Shown here: in pieces, positions 8,282 through 17,354 of the stretch
Layout of the letters: every line of letters begins with the position of its first letter
Position numbering within the stretch: position 1 is the stretch's first letter
DNA from: Altererythrobacter sp. Root672
Lineage (GTDB): Bacteria > Pseudomonadota > Alphaproteobacteria > Sphingomonadales > Sphingomonadaceae
Length of the DNA: 64,000 nt
Assembly: GCF_001427865.1 (NCBI RefSeq)
Contig: NZ_LMHH01000001.1
Location: 2,046,001-2,110,000, forward strand
Reading direction: 5' to 3'
Notes under the pieces: model-generated
What the model saw: the letters and a program-made list of their open reading frames with translations, nothing else
Databases searched by the model: none
What the model was told of the DNA's origin: nothing
Made by a program: the position numbers and the translations under genes

Positions 8282-8378
8282 CGTGTCCAATGCTCCTGGC
8301 GGCCCAAATCGCCATGCCAAGAACTCGGCGAAATCCTACTTATCAATACGTAGATTCCCGCGTTCGAACCCGTCCAAC

Positions 8379-8672
8379 TCACGCGACCAGCTTGTCAATC
8401 GCTCGGGCCAGCTTCGTGTCCCGCTCTGAGAGACCACCGGCATCGTGCGTCGTCAGCGTGATCGCCACCCGGTTGTAGACGTTGGACCACTCCGGATGGT
8501 GGTCCTGCTTTTCCGCCAGCAGCGCCACGCGCGCCATGAAGCCCCAGGCTTCGCTGAAGGTGCGGAACTTGAATTCGCGCTCGATCGCCAGGCCATCGGC
8601 CCGCAGTGTCCATTCGGGCAGCACGGCCAGCGCCTCAGCGCGTTCGGCTTCGGTGAGTTGCGGCACGGGCAT
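8379..8672 (-). CDS. phhB: 4a-hydroxytetrahydrobiopterin dehydratase
   Basis: 97 residues, the normal length for pterin-4a-carbinolamine dehydratase. The motif [13 protein letters not shown] contains the catalytic His pair and the substrate-binding residues; the downstream [12 protein letters not shown] is equally typical. It dehydrates 4a-hydroxytetrahydrobiopterin to regenerate the cofactor used by aromatic amino acid hydroxylases. The start at 8672 gives the usual N-terminus [15 protein letters not shown]; the longer open frame upstream overlaps ccmA and is spurious. It is divergent from ccmA with 53 bp between the two starts. Confidence 0.93.
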   Translation of the reverse strand: MPVPQLTEAERAEALAVLPEWTLRADGLAIEREFKFRTFSEAWGFMARVALLAEKQDHHPEWSNVYNRVAITLTTHDAGGLSERDTKLARAIDKLVA

Positions 8673-8725
8673 AGGCTCGCTCCCTCGCTTGTCGGCCCGT
8701 GCCTTCTGCCCTAACCCGCGCATCC

Positions 8726-9325
8726 ATGGAAGCCGCCCGGCCCCTAGATTCACGACTGGCCGCGACGGACCTTGCCTGCCGCCGCGGCGAACGGCTGTTG
8801 TTCCGCGGGCTTTCGTTCGAGTTGAAGTCCGGAGAGGCGCTGCAAATCTTCGGCCAGAACGGAACGGGCAAGTCGAGCCTGTTGCGAATTCTCGCCGGAC
8901 TGATGCGCCCCTTGGCGGGAACGGTCGAACGCAACGTCGCCGTGGCACTGCTCGACGAACGCCTGCCGCTTGATGGACACCTGCCGCTGGGCCGAGCGGT
9001 GGCCTTCTGGAGCCGCCTCGAAAGCGGGCGCAGCGACCCGCAGCTCCTCGAGGCCAACGGGCTCGACAGGTTAGCCGACGTGCCAGTGCGCTATCTCTCG
9101 ACCGGCCAGCGCAAGCGCGCGGCCATCTTGGCTTCGAATACGCACAACGCCGGTCTGTGGCTGCTCGACGAGCCCCTCAATGGCCTCGACGTCAACGCGG
9201 CCGCCGATTTTCAGCGGCATGTGGCGGACTATCTCGCCCAGGGCGGAATGGCCGTGATCGCCTCGCACCAGCCGTTCGACGTGCCGGGCCTGTGCGGGAT
9301 CGCGCTCGAGGATTTCGCCCCGTGA
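8726..9325 (+). CDS. ccmA: Haem exporter ATP-binding subunit CcmA
   Basis: 199 residues, typical for CcmA. Walker [13 protein letters not shown] signature LSTGQRKR and Walker B LWLLDEP are all present, followed by the H-loop IASHQP. With CcmB and CcmC it drives the system I cytochrome c maturation pathway, releasing haem-loaded CcmE. The start at 8726 ([11 protein letters not shown]) was preferred to one nine codons earlier that would run into the shared promoter region. Its stop overlaps the ccmB start by 4 bp, so the two are translationally coupled. ccmC-ccmI are not in the window. Confidence 0.93.
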   Translation: MEAARPLDSRLAATDLACRRGERLLFRGLSFELKSGEALQIFGQNGTGKSSLLRILAGLMRPLAGTVERNVAVALLDERLPLDGHLPLGRAVAFWSRLESGRSDPQLLEANGLDRLADVPVRYLSTGQRKRAAILASNTHNAGLWLLDEPLNGLDVNAAADFQRHVADYLAQGGMAVIASHQPFDVPGLCGIALEDFAP

Positions 9326-9981
9326 GCCTGTTCAGCGCCCTACTCCTGCGCGATCTCGGCCAGATGTTCGGCGGGGGGCGGCGTGGCGCGACCATGCTGC
9401 CGGTTCTGTTCTTCATCGCCGTCGCCATGCTCTTCCCGTTCGCCGTCGGACCGGCCCCGGAGCTGCTTGCCCGAACCGGCGGCGGAGTAATCTGGGTCGC
9501 GGCCCTGCTCGCCTCGATCCTGCCGCTCGACCGACTGTTGCAGAGCGACGTCGAGGGTGGGTTCTTCGACCAGCTCTATTTGCGCGACATCTCGGAGGAG
9601 CTGGTGGTCATGGTGCGCCTGCTCGCCCACTGGCTAAGCTTCGGCCCGCCTTTGATGGTCGCCGCAATTCCTGCGTCTGCCCTGCTCGGGATCGACGGCC
9701 AGACCCTGCGCACTGTCGAGCTCGGCTTGCTTGCGGGCACGCCCGGCCTCGCCGCGATCGGCCTGATCATCGCCGCCCTGACCGTGGGAATGCGCGGCGG
9801 CGCGGCGCTCTCGGGCCTGCTCCTGATCCCCCTCGCCGTGCCGCTGCTGGTCTTCGGTGCCGGAGCGCTCTCGACCGGCGGCGACAGCGGCATCGCCCTT
9901 ACCGCTGCGATCAGCCTGCTATTGGTAGCCATCACCCCGTTCGCCGGCGGCGCGGCCATAAGGGCAGCACGGGAAGGCTGA
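9322..9981 (+). CDS. ccmB: Haem exporter membrane subunit CcmB
   Basis: 219 residues beginning at the GTG at 9322 inside the last codon of ccmA (GTGA overlap). Six hydrophobic segments are visible, and the stretch LDRLLQSDVEGGFFDQL after the second is the usual CcmB signature. It forms the membrane part of the CcmAB transporter in the inner membrane. Length matches the family. There is no further ccm gene downstream, so the operon here is just ccmAB. Confidence 0.93.
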   Translation: MSLFSALLLRDLGQMFGGGRRGATMLPVLFFIAVAMLFPFAVGPAPELLARTGGGVIWVAALLASILPLDRLLQSDVEGGFFDQLYLRDISEELVVMVRLLAHWLSFGPPLMVAAIPASALLGIDGQTLRTVELGLLAGTPGLAAIGLIIAALTVGMRGGAALSGLLLIPLAVPLLVFGAGALSTGGDSGIALTAAISLLLVAITPFAGGAAIRAAREG

Positions 9982-10032
9982 GGCCAACAACTGACCGTCT
10001 CCCTCTACCTTGCCCCCGAAGCCCGCGTTACA

Positions 10033-10308
10033 TCAGTTCAGAATTCTGGCCTTTTGCGTCGCGAATTCCTCGTCGGTCAAAATGCCGGCTTGATTCAATT
10101 CCGCCAGCTTCTGAAGCTGCTCGATCGCTTCGTTGGACAAGCTTGCCGGCGCTTCAGGCTGGCCCGGTGCTGCCGGGGCCGCCGGTTCGCCCTGCCGGCC
10201 CGCAACTTTGTTGGAAACCGCGGTGGCAGTCCCCGCGATTAGGGCGGTGCGAGCTGCCGTGTTCACCGCGCGTCCGAGCAGGCCGGAACTGCTTCGCCTT
10301 CTGACCAT
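10033..10308 (-). CDS. SHOCT-domain protein
   Basis: 91 residues. The ATG at 10308 is preceded by AAGGAGA at good spacing, so the longer open frame is not used. The N-terminus is basic (MVRRRSSSGLLG), followed by a short Ala-rich hydrophobic patch, a Pro/Ala linker, and at the C-terminus a SHOCT motif (about 60-91: IEQLQKLAELNQAGILTDEE). SHOCT is a short helical module thought to mediate oligomerisation or membrane-linked interactions. Function unknown. Confidence 0.8.
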   Translation of the reverse strand: MVRRRSSSGLLGRAVNTAARTALIAGTATAVSNKVAGRQGEPAAPAAPGQPEAPASLSNEAIEQLQKLAELNQAGILTDEEFATQKARILN

Positions 10309-10514
10309 CTGATCTCTCCTTGTTCGAGACTTGCCGGCACAGGCCGCCATCACGTCGAGCCGCTCAACCGCCGAGCGCTCGCTTCGCTGATTCCAAGCAT
10401 CGATCATTCGCCTAGAATCGCAATCAGGCGACATACCCATGCCAATGCGGGTTTACCCGAATGGTCGCCCGGTGTGGGGCCAGCTTGAACGTCAGCCGGG
10501 GCGCAGGGATCACG

Positions 10515-12356
10515 ATGTCACGCTGGCTGAAGATAGTCCTAGGCTCGATCGTCGCGCTTGCTGTCGCGGCTTACGGCGGGCTTTGGCTTTACGCTCAGCG
10601 CACGACGCCTTTGTCGGTCTCTTTGACCGATCGAGCCGCGGCAGTCGCCAACGCCGATCGCGTCATCGAACTGGGTCCAGAACCTGAAAGGTGGCCCGTG
10701 CGCCTGTTCGTCCCTGCAAGGACGCTGCAGGACGTGGCCGACACCGTCATCGGCACCAAATACCGGATCCCGTTCGGTGGCGCGGGCACGGAAGGGCCTG
10801 ACGGTTTCCTGGTCGCAGAGATCGAAAAGATCACGTTTGTCCCAAGCGACTTCCTGCTCCGCGCAAAGGCGGAGATGAAGGTGACCTATGCTCCCGTCAC
10901 CCGAACCCCCTGGTGGGGTGGCGCGACAGTGCGGTTTGTGGCGGAGGCCGACATGCTGCCGGTTCGCGGCGTGAACGATGATCCGGGTGCGCTCTATTTC
11001 CGTCTTGTTCCGACGAGCTTTTCGCCTCGCGTCCGCTGGGGGCCGCTCAACTACGCGGCATCGGAGCTAATGTCGCAGGTCGCGGCGTCGCGTCTGCTCG
11101 AAGACTTCGGGCAGAATCTGCTGATCCCCCTTCCGCCGCTCAAGGCGTCGATCGACCTCGAACCCGGCCTTCTCACGACGCAAGAAGGCGAATTTCCGGT
11201 GGACGGCAGCTACAAGATGACCGCCAACTTCGAGGGCCGGCCCGTTCGCGGAGAGATTTCAACCGATCACCTGCTGATCGTTTCAAGCGGCGTGTGGCTT
11301 CTCGGCGGATTGCCGGACGCGTCCGATCCTTCGCTCGGGCCAGAGACTACTTCCCGCCCCTCGCGTCGCGAGGACAACGACCAGGCCGCACTCGACGCCC
11401 GCATTGCCGCCACGGCAGCTAGGCTCAAGCCTTTCGAGCGGAAGTCCAGCGAGGCCGAAGGGCATCTTCCGATCGCCCCGGTCCTGGACCTCGTAAGCGG
11501 GAATTCGCCGCCCAACACCGACAGCCCGCCAGCGGGCGAATATCGCGGTGTCAGTGCGGTAATCACCGAAGCGACAGGCACTTTGTTCAGGACGAAACTG
11601 GCCAGCAATCCCCTTGCCGGTGACATCAACCTGGCCGTTTCTCCCGCGTCGCAGGACTTTGCCACCGGCAGGCTGACTTTTGCGCCGCCCGTATTGCAGT
11701 GGGTAAAGGGGGTTGGTCTCACGGGCAGCCTCGACGCAACGGCTCAAGGCGACGCTCGTCTCCGCGCGGACATATCCTCTTCGCGTATCGGCCGTTCGCT
11801 CGGCGCCGAACTGGAAGTGGCTGGATCGACCAGGGCTGAGTTTCCCTTCACCCTTGGCCTCCAGCTCGTCAGAAATGGGGCGGGAAGCGCGATCTTCCTG
11901 GTTCCGGAGATCGGCTGCACGCGCATGGCGATCGATCTTCTTCAAGTGGGGAACACGGGTCCGCTTTTCGCGACACCGTGGTTTACGCTGCAGTCGGTTG
12001 GCGTGCGGTTCGAACGCAATTTCGGCGGGGTTCCCGCGACGCTCCCACTGATCGACAGCAACCCGCGTTACCTGCCGTTTCCGGTTGGCGATCCACTGGC
12101 GCAGGGTGTTGTCTATCCCGCTGACGGTTTCGCCATCACGACGGTGCCCACAAAGCTCGTCATCGGGGCGGATGGCATAGAGATCGCGCTGTCGCTTACC
12201 GCACGATCCGCGTCGAGCGCAGAGCAGGCCCGGTTCAAATCTGAACGCGAGACTTCACTCGCAAAACTCAGACAGGACCTGCCCGCTGAGCTGTGCGCCG
12301 CCAATCCGGGATTTAGGCTGTTAACGACGCCCGGTCCTGCGACCGGCGTCCGTTAG
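10515..12356 (+). CDS. Membrane-anchored periplasmic protein of unknown function
   Basis: 613 residues from the ATG at 10515, with one N-terminal membrane segment (about 4-27, LKIVLGSIVALAVAAYGGLW) that is an anchor or uncleaved signal. The rest is predicted periplasmic, beta-rich, and interrupted by a low-complexity polar stretch at about 285-310 (many Ser, Arg and Asp). Two halves of similar look, each with ARLRADISSSRIG-like strands, suggest a tubular lipid-binding or bacterial-lectin type fold, but I do not recognise a family. Its stop overlaps the end of the next, convergent gene by 4 bp. Confidence 0.7.
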   Translation: MSRWLKIVLGSIVALAVAAYGGLWLYAQRTTPLSVSLTDRAAAVANADRVIELGPEPERWPVRLFVPARTLQDVADTVIGTKYRIPFGGAGTEGPDGFLVAEIEKITFVPSDFLLRAKAEMKVTYAPVTRTPWWGGATVRFVAEADMLPVRGVNDDPGALYFRLVPTSFSPRVRWGPLNYAASELMSQVAASRLLEDFGQNLLIPLPPLKASIDLEPGLLTTQEGEFPVDGSYKMTANFEGRPVRGEISTDHLLIVSSGVWLLGGLPDASDPSLGPETTSRPSRREDNDQAALDARIAATAARLKPFERKSSEAEGHLPIAPVLDLVSGNSPPNTDSPPAGEYRGVSAVITEATGTLFRTKLASNPLAGDINLAVSPASQDFATGRLTFAPPVLQWVKGVGLTGSLDATAQGDARLRADISSSRIGRSLGAELEVAGSTRAEFPFTLGLQLVRNGAGSAIFLVPEIGCTRMAIDLLQVGNTGPLFATPWFTLQSVGVRFERNFGGVPATLPLIDSNPRYLPFPVGDPLAQGVVYPADGFAITTVPTKLVIGADGIEIALSLTARSASSAEQARFKSERETSLAKLRQDLPAELCAANPGFRLLTTPGPATGVR

Positions 12357-12580
12357 CTATCGGACGAAGCGAGCATCGCCGCTTCGGCAGCGCGACGCTC
12401 GGCACGGACTTCTTCGGCCTTCACGCGATCGCGTTCGACCTTCTTCGCCTGGGCGGCGAGGCCGCGCCAGGTCTTCTCCGCGCGTAGTGCGCGTTCGCGC
12501 ACCATAACCAAGTCGGCGCGCTCCGCCTCTGCAGCAGCCTCACGAGCCCGAGAATCGTAGAATTCGAATGTCTGGCTCAT
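12353..12580 (-). CDS. Small helical charged protein, unknown function
   Basis: 75 residues, almost all alpha-helical, with alternating Arg/Glu and Ala (EAAAEAERADLVMVRERALR), predicted to form a coiled coil. The aromatic segment KTWRGLAAQ in the middle is the only distinctive feature. Small proteins of this composition are conserved in sphingomonads without known function. It lies 56 bp upstream of nothing obvious and shares the minus strand with the cold-shock gene, which is upstream of it and may be co-transcribed. Confidence 0.7.
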   Translation of the reverse strand: MSQTFEFYDSRAREAAAEAERADLVMVRERALRAEKTWRGLAAQAKKVERDRVKAEEVRAERRAAEAAMLASSDS

Positions 12581-12636
12581 GCTTTGAGTTTCCCCATTGG
12601 ATGCTGGCAGCAGGGCGCAGCGCGCCGATGGAGTCG

Positions 12637-12843
12637 TTAGACTGCGGTCAGGTTGACGGCAGATTCCTTGCCGTTGCGGCCACGCTCGACTTCGTACGAC
12701 AGGCGCTGATCCTTGTTCAGCGTCTGCATGCCAGCAGCCTGCACGGCACTGATGTGGACGAAGCTGTCCGCGCCACCGTCTTCAGGAGCGATGAAACCAT
12801 AGCCCTTGTCGGTGTTGAAAAATTTGACTGTGCCGATCGGCAT
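12637..12843 (-). CDS. Cold-shock domain protein
   Basis: 68 residues, a single cold-shock domain. RNP1 (KGYGFI) and RNP2 (FVHIS) are intact; the start MPIGTVKFFNTDKGYGF is standard and follows AAGGGA. These proteins bind single-stranded RNA and melt mRNA structure. The 260-bp gap upstream is long enough for the extended leader such genes often carry. Paralogues are usual in this group, so the name cspA cannot be assigned with certainty. Confidence 0.95.
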   Translation of the reverse strand: MPIGTVKFFNTDKGYGFIAPEDGGADSFVHISAVQAAGMQTLNKDQRLSYEVERGRNGKESAVNLTAV

Positions 12844-13107
12844 TGTGCATTCCCTTCGAAAATCGGGGCTGCCAAAACGCTTCTTGCGTGCAGACAGTCC
12901 CTGGTAGTTCAGCCGCGACATGCGGCAGTCGTGCGTCGGGTCGTCAATCGAAAGGAAGTCGCCGTCAGAGAGAGACCCCGCCTGTAAAGGGTCGGGTCTT
13001 AGTCTTAGCGCCGAAGTCCGTCGTAAATTCGACGTCAGCCTGGGTGTCCTAGCACAGGTACGGCGAATAACCTACGAAGCAATCAGGCTACCCAAATCGC
13101 CCGTCCC
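12844..13107. other. Intergenic region upstream of the cold-shock gene
   Basis: No gene is supported in these 264 bp. Read on the minus strand it would contain the cold-shock promoter and leader. I could not pick out a cold-box or confident -10/-35 pair by eye. Confidence 0.4.
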
Positions 13108-13569
13108 TCACCCCACACGCTTCATCCGCACAAGCGCCGTGTCGAGCGCTTGCAGGAAGCGTGAGCGGTCAGCTTTTGCGAATGGCGGGGGACCGCCTTG
13201 AATGCCGTCGGCGCCTGCGCGCAAGTCGGCCATGATCGCCCGAGTGGCCACAGCGCCGCCAATCGAGGCCTGCGTGAAGGCCTTGCCGGTGGGTGCCAGG
13301 ACCGTGGCCCCGGCCTTCACGCACCGATCGGCTAGGAGGATGTCGGCGGTTACCACTACGCTCCACCCATCGGCGCGTTCGGCGATCCAGTCGTCGGCGG
13401 CATCGAAGCCTTCGCTGACCACCACGCGGCTGATCAGCGGGCCCACCGGCACGCGAAACGGGCTGTTGCTGACCACGCTGACGGGCACGGCGTGCCGCTC
13501 GGCCACGCGGTAGATCTCGTCCTTCACCGGGCAGGCGTCGGCATCGACGAGAACGCAGAGTTCACCCAT
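13108..13569 (-). CDS. yaiI: YaiI/YqxD family protein (UPF0178, DUF188)
   Basis: 153 residues. The N-terminus VLVDADACPVKDEIY and the later VVTADILLADRCVKAGA are the hallmarks of the DUF188 family, a PIN-like nuclease fold with clustered acidic residues. No activity is established for the family. The gene follows, with a 5-bp gap, a 43-codon basic gene on the same strand, so the pair probably forms an operon. Confidence 0.93.
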   Translation of the reverse strand: MGELCVLVDADACPVKDEIYRVAERHAVPVSVVSNSPFRVPVGPLISRVVVSEGFDAADDWIAERADGWSVVVTADILLADRCVKAGATVLAPTGKAFTQASIGGAVATRAIMADLRAGADGIQGGPPPFAKADRSRFLQALDTALVRMKRVG

Positions 13570-13574
13570 TAGGC

Positions 13575-13706
13575 TCAGGTGTTCTTCATGTTCTCGAGAC
13601 CTTTCACCGCACCGAACTTCTGCGTCGGCTGGGAGGCGTTGGTCTTGGGCTTCTCCGCCTTGGGTTTGCGGGCTTCCCTATTCGATTTCTTCTGGCCTTT
13701 GGCCAT
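13575..13706 (-). CDS. Small basic Lys-rich protein (43 residues)
   Basis: A short gene of 43 codons plus stop. It starts MAKGQKKSNREARKPKAEKP and ends GAVKGLENMKNT; a GGAGAAAG ribosome site is correctly spaced before the ATG at 13706. The protein is strongly basic, lacks hydrophobic segments and looks like a nucleic-acid- or ribosome-associated tail protein. I recall similar short Lys-rich proteins as widespread in sphingomonads but know no function. It ends 5 bp before yaiI. Confidence 0.75.
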   Translation of the reverse strand: MAKGQKKSNREARKPKAEKPKTNASQPTQKFGAVKGLENMKNT

Positions 13707-13821
13707 GGTCTTTCTCCGTTGGGCTACAGGCCCAACGCTGTCCTAGGCCTTCCGGCGAGGAATAGCGAATGCGGTGTCCGTCCAGGGGGCGAGTCGGTCG
13801 CCCGACAGGGGCGACCCTTAC

Positions 13822-14649
13822 CTAGGCGTAAGGCGGCTGATGCAGCCCCTTCGGGCTTAGCGTGAAGATCTCGCAGCCGTCCTCGGTAATGCCGATCGAA
13901 TGTTCGAACTGGGCCGAAAGGCTCTTGTCGCGGGTGACCGCCGTCCAGCCATCGTTGAGGACTTTGACCGCCGCCTTGCCGAGATTGATCATCGGTTCGA
14001 TGGTCATGAACATGCCTGCGCGCAGTTCCGGCCCCGTGCCCGCGCGGGCAGCGTGAACGACTTCGGGCGCATCGTGGAACAGGCGGCCAAGGCCATGGCC
14101 GCAGAAATCGCGCACCACGCCATAGCGGTACTGCTCGGCATGGGCCTGGATCGCCGCGCCGATGTCACCCAAACGCGCGCCGGGCTTGGCCTGCTCGATA
14201 CCGAGCATGAGGCATTCGTAAGTCACGTCGATCAGTCGCTTTGCCTTTAGCGAAACGTCGCCGACCAGGTACATGCGGCTCGAGTCTCCATGCCAGCCGT
14301 CGAGCAGCGGAGTTACGTCGATATTGACGATGTCCCCGTCCTTGATCGTCTTGGAAGAGGGGATACCGTGGCACACCACGTGGTTGATCGAGATGCAGCA
14401 GCTATGCGTATAGCCGCGATAGCCGAGCGTCGCCGGCACGCCGCCGCCATCGAGCGTCATCTCGCGGACGACGCGGTCGATTTCTTCGGTAGAGATGCCA
14501 GGGCGGACGACCGAGGCCATCTCATCGAGAATCTGCGCCGCAAGGCGACCGGCCTTGCGCATGCCTTCGAACCCGTCGGGTCCATGGAGCTTGATGGTTC
14601 CGTCGCGATAGACCGCGGTATCGCCGGTGACGTGCTGGTATTCGATCAT
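13822..14649 (-). CDS. map: Methionine aminopeptidase, type I
   Basis: 275 residues, in the range for type I enzymes. All five metal ligands are in place: Asp in NIDVTPLLDGWHGDSSR (two Asp), His in CGHGLGR, Glu in MTIEPMIN and Glu in QFEHSIG; the substrate-binding His of CHGIPS is also present. It removes the initiator Met from nascent proteins in the cytoplasm. The N-terminal extension before IKLHGPDGFEGMRKAG is a little longer than in E. coli but normal for alphaproteobacteria. Confidence 0.97.
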   Translation of the reverse strand: MIEYQHVTGDTAVYRDGTIKLHGPDGFEGMRKAGRLAAQILDEMASVVRPGISTEEIDRVVREMTLDGGGVPATLGYRGYTHSCCISINHVVCHGIPSSKTIKDGDIVNIDVTPLLDGWHGDSSRMYLVGDVSLKAKRLIDVTYECLMLGIEQAKPGARLGDIGAAIQAHAEQYRYGVVRDFCGHGLGRLFHDAPEVVHAARAGTGPELRAGMFMTIEPMINLGKAAVKVLNDGWTAVTRDKSLSAQFEHSIGITEDGCEIFTLSPKGLHQPPYA

Positions 14650-14674
14650 TTCGCGAATGTAGTCATTCCGCCGA

Positions 14675-15496
14675 TCAATTGCGAGCGCTGAAGGCTTCGC
14701 GGAATTCCGGCTTTACCGTGTCGAGGATCGCGCGATTGATCGAAAGGTTCACCTTGTAGGCGCCTTCGGCATAGGGGCCGGCCACGTAGGGCCCGGCGTA
14801 AAGCGTCAGACGGTTGAAAGTCCGTCCATTGTTAGAGCCCACCAGAACCGTCAGCTCCTTGATACCCGGGCAATCGGAGAACGGATCGTCCCCGCCCTTC
14901 ACCACCGGCGCCCCGCGGCGCTTGGCGCGCTGCCGGTTCAATTCGTCACAGAAGCGGTCGCCGAGCGCCTTCTCCAACGCCTCAGGAGAGACGAACAGGT
15001 CAATCGCCTTCCTCGATTCGCCCTTGGTCTTGTCCCAGACAAGCGACTGCAAATCGTAGTTCCCGTGCGCCCCGCCGCTATAGGTCGCCACGTCGTTGGA
15101 CAGGCTCAGCCAGCCCGGCAGCGCGGCCACGACCTTCCATTCCGAGGTGTAGCTGTGCTTGTTGTAAGGGAACCCGTCCGCCCTCGCGGCGCGGCGTGCG
15201 TCCTGCGATTCTTCCGCCAATTGCCCACGCTGCTGTTCGAGCATGACGTCGAGCTGGCTCGCCAGTTCGGCAATCCGACCGGCTTCGGCCGGATAGGAAT
15301 ATTCGAACAGGAAATCGTCGGTCTCTTCCGACACCGAACGCGCGCCATTGCTCGTGGCCCGCGCGGTTGCCGTTGGGGTCGGAGTCGCGGTCGCCGCTGG
15401 GCTCGGCGTTGCGGTGCCGTCAGGCGAATCCCCACCGCCAAGGTTGCAGGCGGAGATCGTTGCGGCCAGCGCCAGAACCGAAAGCATGCGCATCAT
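14675..15496 (-). CDS. DUF3298-type lipoprotein
   Basis: 273 residues. The ATG at 15496, after GGAAAGG, gives a lipoprotein signal peptide with lipobox ISAC and Cys17 as the lipidation site. A Thr/Pro/Ala linker (about 25-50) separates it from a globular domain with the DUF3298/DUF4163 pattern: YSGGAHGNYDLQSLVWD and then a strand AIDLFVSPEALEKAL. Residues near the C-terminus (AGPYVAGPYAEGAYKV) are the usual last strands. It is related in domain type to the protein at 7163-8281. It is divergent from pepA with 47 bp between the starts. Function unknown; cell envelope location is likely. Confidence 0.8.
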   Translation of the reverse strand: MMRMLSVLALAATISACNLGGGDSPDGTATPSPAATATPTPTATARATSNGARSVSEETDDFLFEYSYPAEAGRIAELASQLDVMLEQQRGQLAEESQDARRAARADGFPYNKHSYTSEWKVVAALPGWLSLSNDVATYSGGAHGNYDLQSLVWDKTKGESRKAIDLFVSPEALEKALGDRFCDELNRQRAKRRGAPVVKGGDDPFSDCPGIKELTVLVGSNNGRTFNRLTLYAGPYVAGPYAEGAYKVNLSINRAILDTVKPEFREAFSARN

Positions 15497-15543
15497 CGTG
15501 ACTGCCTTTCCAAAACCTGCGCAAACGGGCAAGCGTGAATTCT

Positions 15544-16920
15544 ATGAAAGACGATTTGATCCAGCCGGACCGCGGACAGCAGGCCATCACGATCCACCTC
15601 GTCAGCAAAGACGGCTTCCCCGAATTTGCAAAAACTCTCAGCGGGCCACAACGTGCCGGGCTTGCCGGACAAAAGTTTGTCGGAACAGCATTCCAGGTCG
15701 GGATCGTGCCCGATGGGGACGCGTGGTTTGCTATCGGCGGGGTGCGCAATCCCGCCGAGCTTTCGAGCTGGTGCCTGGCCAAGCTGGCTGAGGAATTGCC
15801 GGCGGGCATTTATCGCCTGGCGCAGGACGATGCCGGCAAAGGCCTGCACGGCTGGCAGACCGCGCAGTACCGCTTTACCCGGTATCGCGAGGACAAGGAC
15901 TCCGAAGGACCGCGCGTCCTGCTGAGCAAGGAAGCCAAGGCGATCGGCCCGGCACTGGCCGAGGCGGAAGCAGTCGAGTTGGTTCGCACGCTCGTCAACA
16001 CGCCGGCCGAGGACATGGGCCCGGCAGAGCTTGAGGTAGAGGCCGAACGGCTAGCCAAGTCGCATGGCGCCAAGCTCTCGGTCACCAAGGGAGAAACGCT
16101 GGAGCGCGAATACCCGATGGTCCACGCCGTCGGCCGCGCCGCCGCGCGCAGCCACGCGCCGCGGATGCTGCACCTCACCTGGGGCGACGAGAAGGCTCCC
16201 GTCGTGGCGATCATCGGCAAAGGCGTGTGCTTCGACTCTGGTGGCCTGGACCTCAAACCGGCGGCCGGGATGCTGCTGATGAAGAAGGACATGGGCGGCG
16301 CGGCGCATGCCCTGGCGCTGGCTGGGCTCATCATGGGTGCCGGGCTGAAAGTTCGGCTGCACTGCCTGGTACCGGCGGTGGAGAACGCTGTCGCCGGAAA
16401 CGCCTTCCGTCCGGGCGACGTGCTCCGCAGCCGCAAGGGGCTGACGGTCGAGATCGGCAATACCGATGCCGAAGGCCGGCTGATCCTGGCGGACGCGCTG
16501 GCGCGGGCCTGCGAAGAGCAGCCTGAGCTGGTGATCGACTTCGCCACGCTGACGGGCGCGGCGCGCGTCGCCGTCGGGCCTGACTTGCCGGCACTATTCA
16601 CCCGGCGCGACGAAACCGCCGATGCGCTGCTAGCCGCGGGTAAGGCACACGAGGATCCCTGCTGGCGCCTGCCGCTTTACGAAGGCTACAGCGAATGGCT
16701 CAAGTCCGACATTGCCGACGCCAACAACGCCCACAGCAACGGCTTTGCAGGGGCGAGCGTGGCGGCGCTGTTCCTCGACAAGTTCGTGGCCGATGGCGTC
16801 GATTGGGCGCATTTCGACACCTTTGCCTGGCGCCCCACACCTAAGCCCGGACGGCCAAAAGGCGGCGATGCGCTCGGCCTGCGGGCTGCCTGGCACATGC
16901 TTCAGGCGCGATTCGCTTGA
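15544..16920 (+). CDS. pepA: Leucyl aminopeptidase family (M17) protein
   Basis: 458 residues. The M17 catalytic domain (about 150-455) shows the metal-binding KGVCFDSGGLDLKPAAGM and the family signature NTDAEGRLILADAL. It hydrolyses N-terminal residues of peptides in the cytoplasm using two metal ions. The N-terminal domain is shorter and divergent from E. coli PepA, as in the PepB-like members of alphaproteobacteria, so the symbol is by family. A GTG three codons upstream (15535) is an alternative start; neither has a strong ribosome site. Confidence 0.9.
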   Translation: MKDDLIQPDRGQQAITIHLVSKDGFPEFAKTLSGPQRAGLAGQKFVGTAFQVGIVPDGDAWFAIGGVRNPAELSSWCLAKLAEELPAGIYRLAQDDAGKGLHGWQTAQYRFTRYREDKDSEGPRVLLSKEAKAIGPALAEAEAVELVRTLVNTPAEDMGPAELEVEAERLAKSHGAKLSVTKGETLEREYPMVHAVGRAAARSHAPRMLHLTWGDEKAPVVAIIGKGVCFDSGGLDLKPAAGMLLMKKDMGGAAHALALAGLIMGAGLKVRLHCLVPAVENAVAGNAFRPGDVLRSRKGLTVEIGNTDAEGRLILADALARACEEQPELVIDFATLTGAARVAVGPDLPALFTRRDETADALLAAGKAHEDPCWRLPLYEGYSEWLKSDIADANNAHSNGFAGASVAALFLDKFVADGVDWAHFDTFAWRPTPKPGRPKGGDALGLRAAWHMLQARFA

Positions 16921-17024
16921 CGGCGGTGCTTGCCCCAGTGCGCTGTGACGTCTAACCGCGCCCCAACGATGAACCCCGCGAGCTTTTTCGAGTGCCTGGT
17001 TACGCCCCTTACGATCCTACTGAC

Positions 17025-17354
17025 ATGACCGGCCACATATCTTACGCCCTAACGGGCCCGCAGCCGAAGGCCGTACCAGGCCGCACGCCTTTGCGCGGTG
17101 ATCTCGCGCACATCGGCCTCGCCGGGCGCTACTTCGTGCCGCACTACGCCGTACCTCAGCCGCGCACGGTCATGCCGGGCGGCGCCCCCCTGCTTTCGAG
17201 CAATGGCGAAGGCGGGCAGGAGCTCTGCACGCTGATGGAAGGCGAAAGCTTCGAGGTGCTGGACGTGACCGGTGGCTGGGCCTGGGGCTGCCTCTCGATG
17301 GATGGACCTGTCGGCTATATCCGCGTCGACCGGCTCGAACAGCTGCCCGGATGA
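17025..17354 (+). CDS. SH3-domain protein, possibly a truncated NlpC/P60-type protein
   Basis: 109 residues. The C-terminal two-thirds resemble a bacterial SH3 domain: GESFEVLDVTGGWAWGCL followed by DGPVGYIRVDRL, as in the SH3 domain ahead of NlpC/P60 peptidases. No catalytic domain follows, so it is either a stand-alone SH3 protein or a truncated copy. There is no signal peptide. The ATG at 17025 was chosen over a GTG at 16992. The stop overlaps the argC start by 4 bp (ATGA), so its translation is coupled to argC, an odd pairing. Confidence 0.7.
   Translation: MTGHISYALTGPQPKAVPGRTPLRGDLAHIGLAGRYFVPHYAVPQPRTVMPGGAPLLSSNGEGGQELCTLMEGESFEVLDVTGGWAWGCLSMDGPVGYIRVDRLEQLPG

Noticed and set aside
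8361-8372. GTTCGAACC, similar to a tRNA T-loop
   Set aside because: No acceptor, D or anticodon stems can be formed with the flanking bases.
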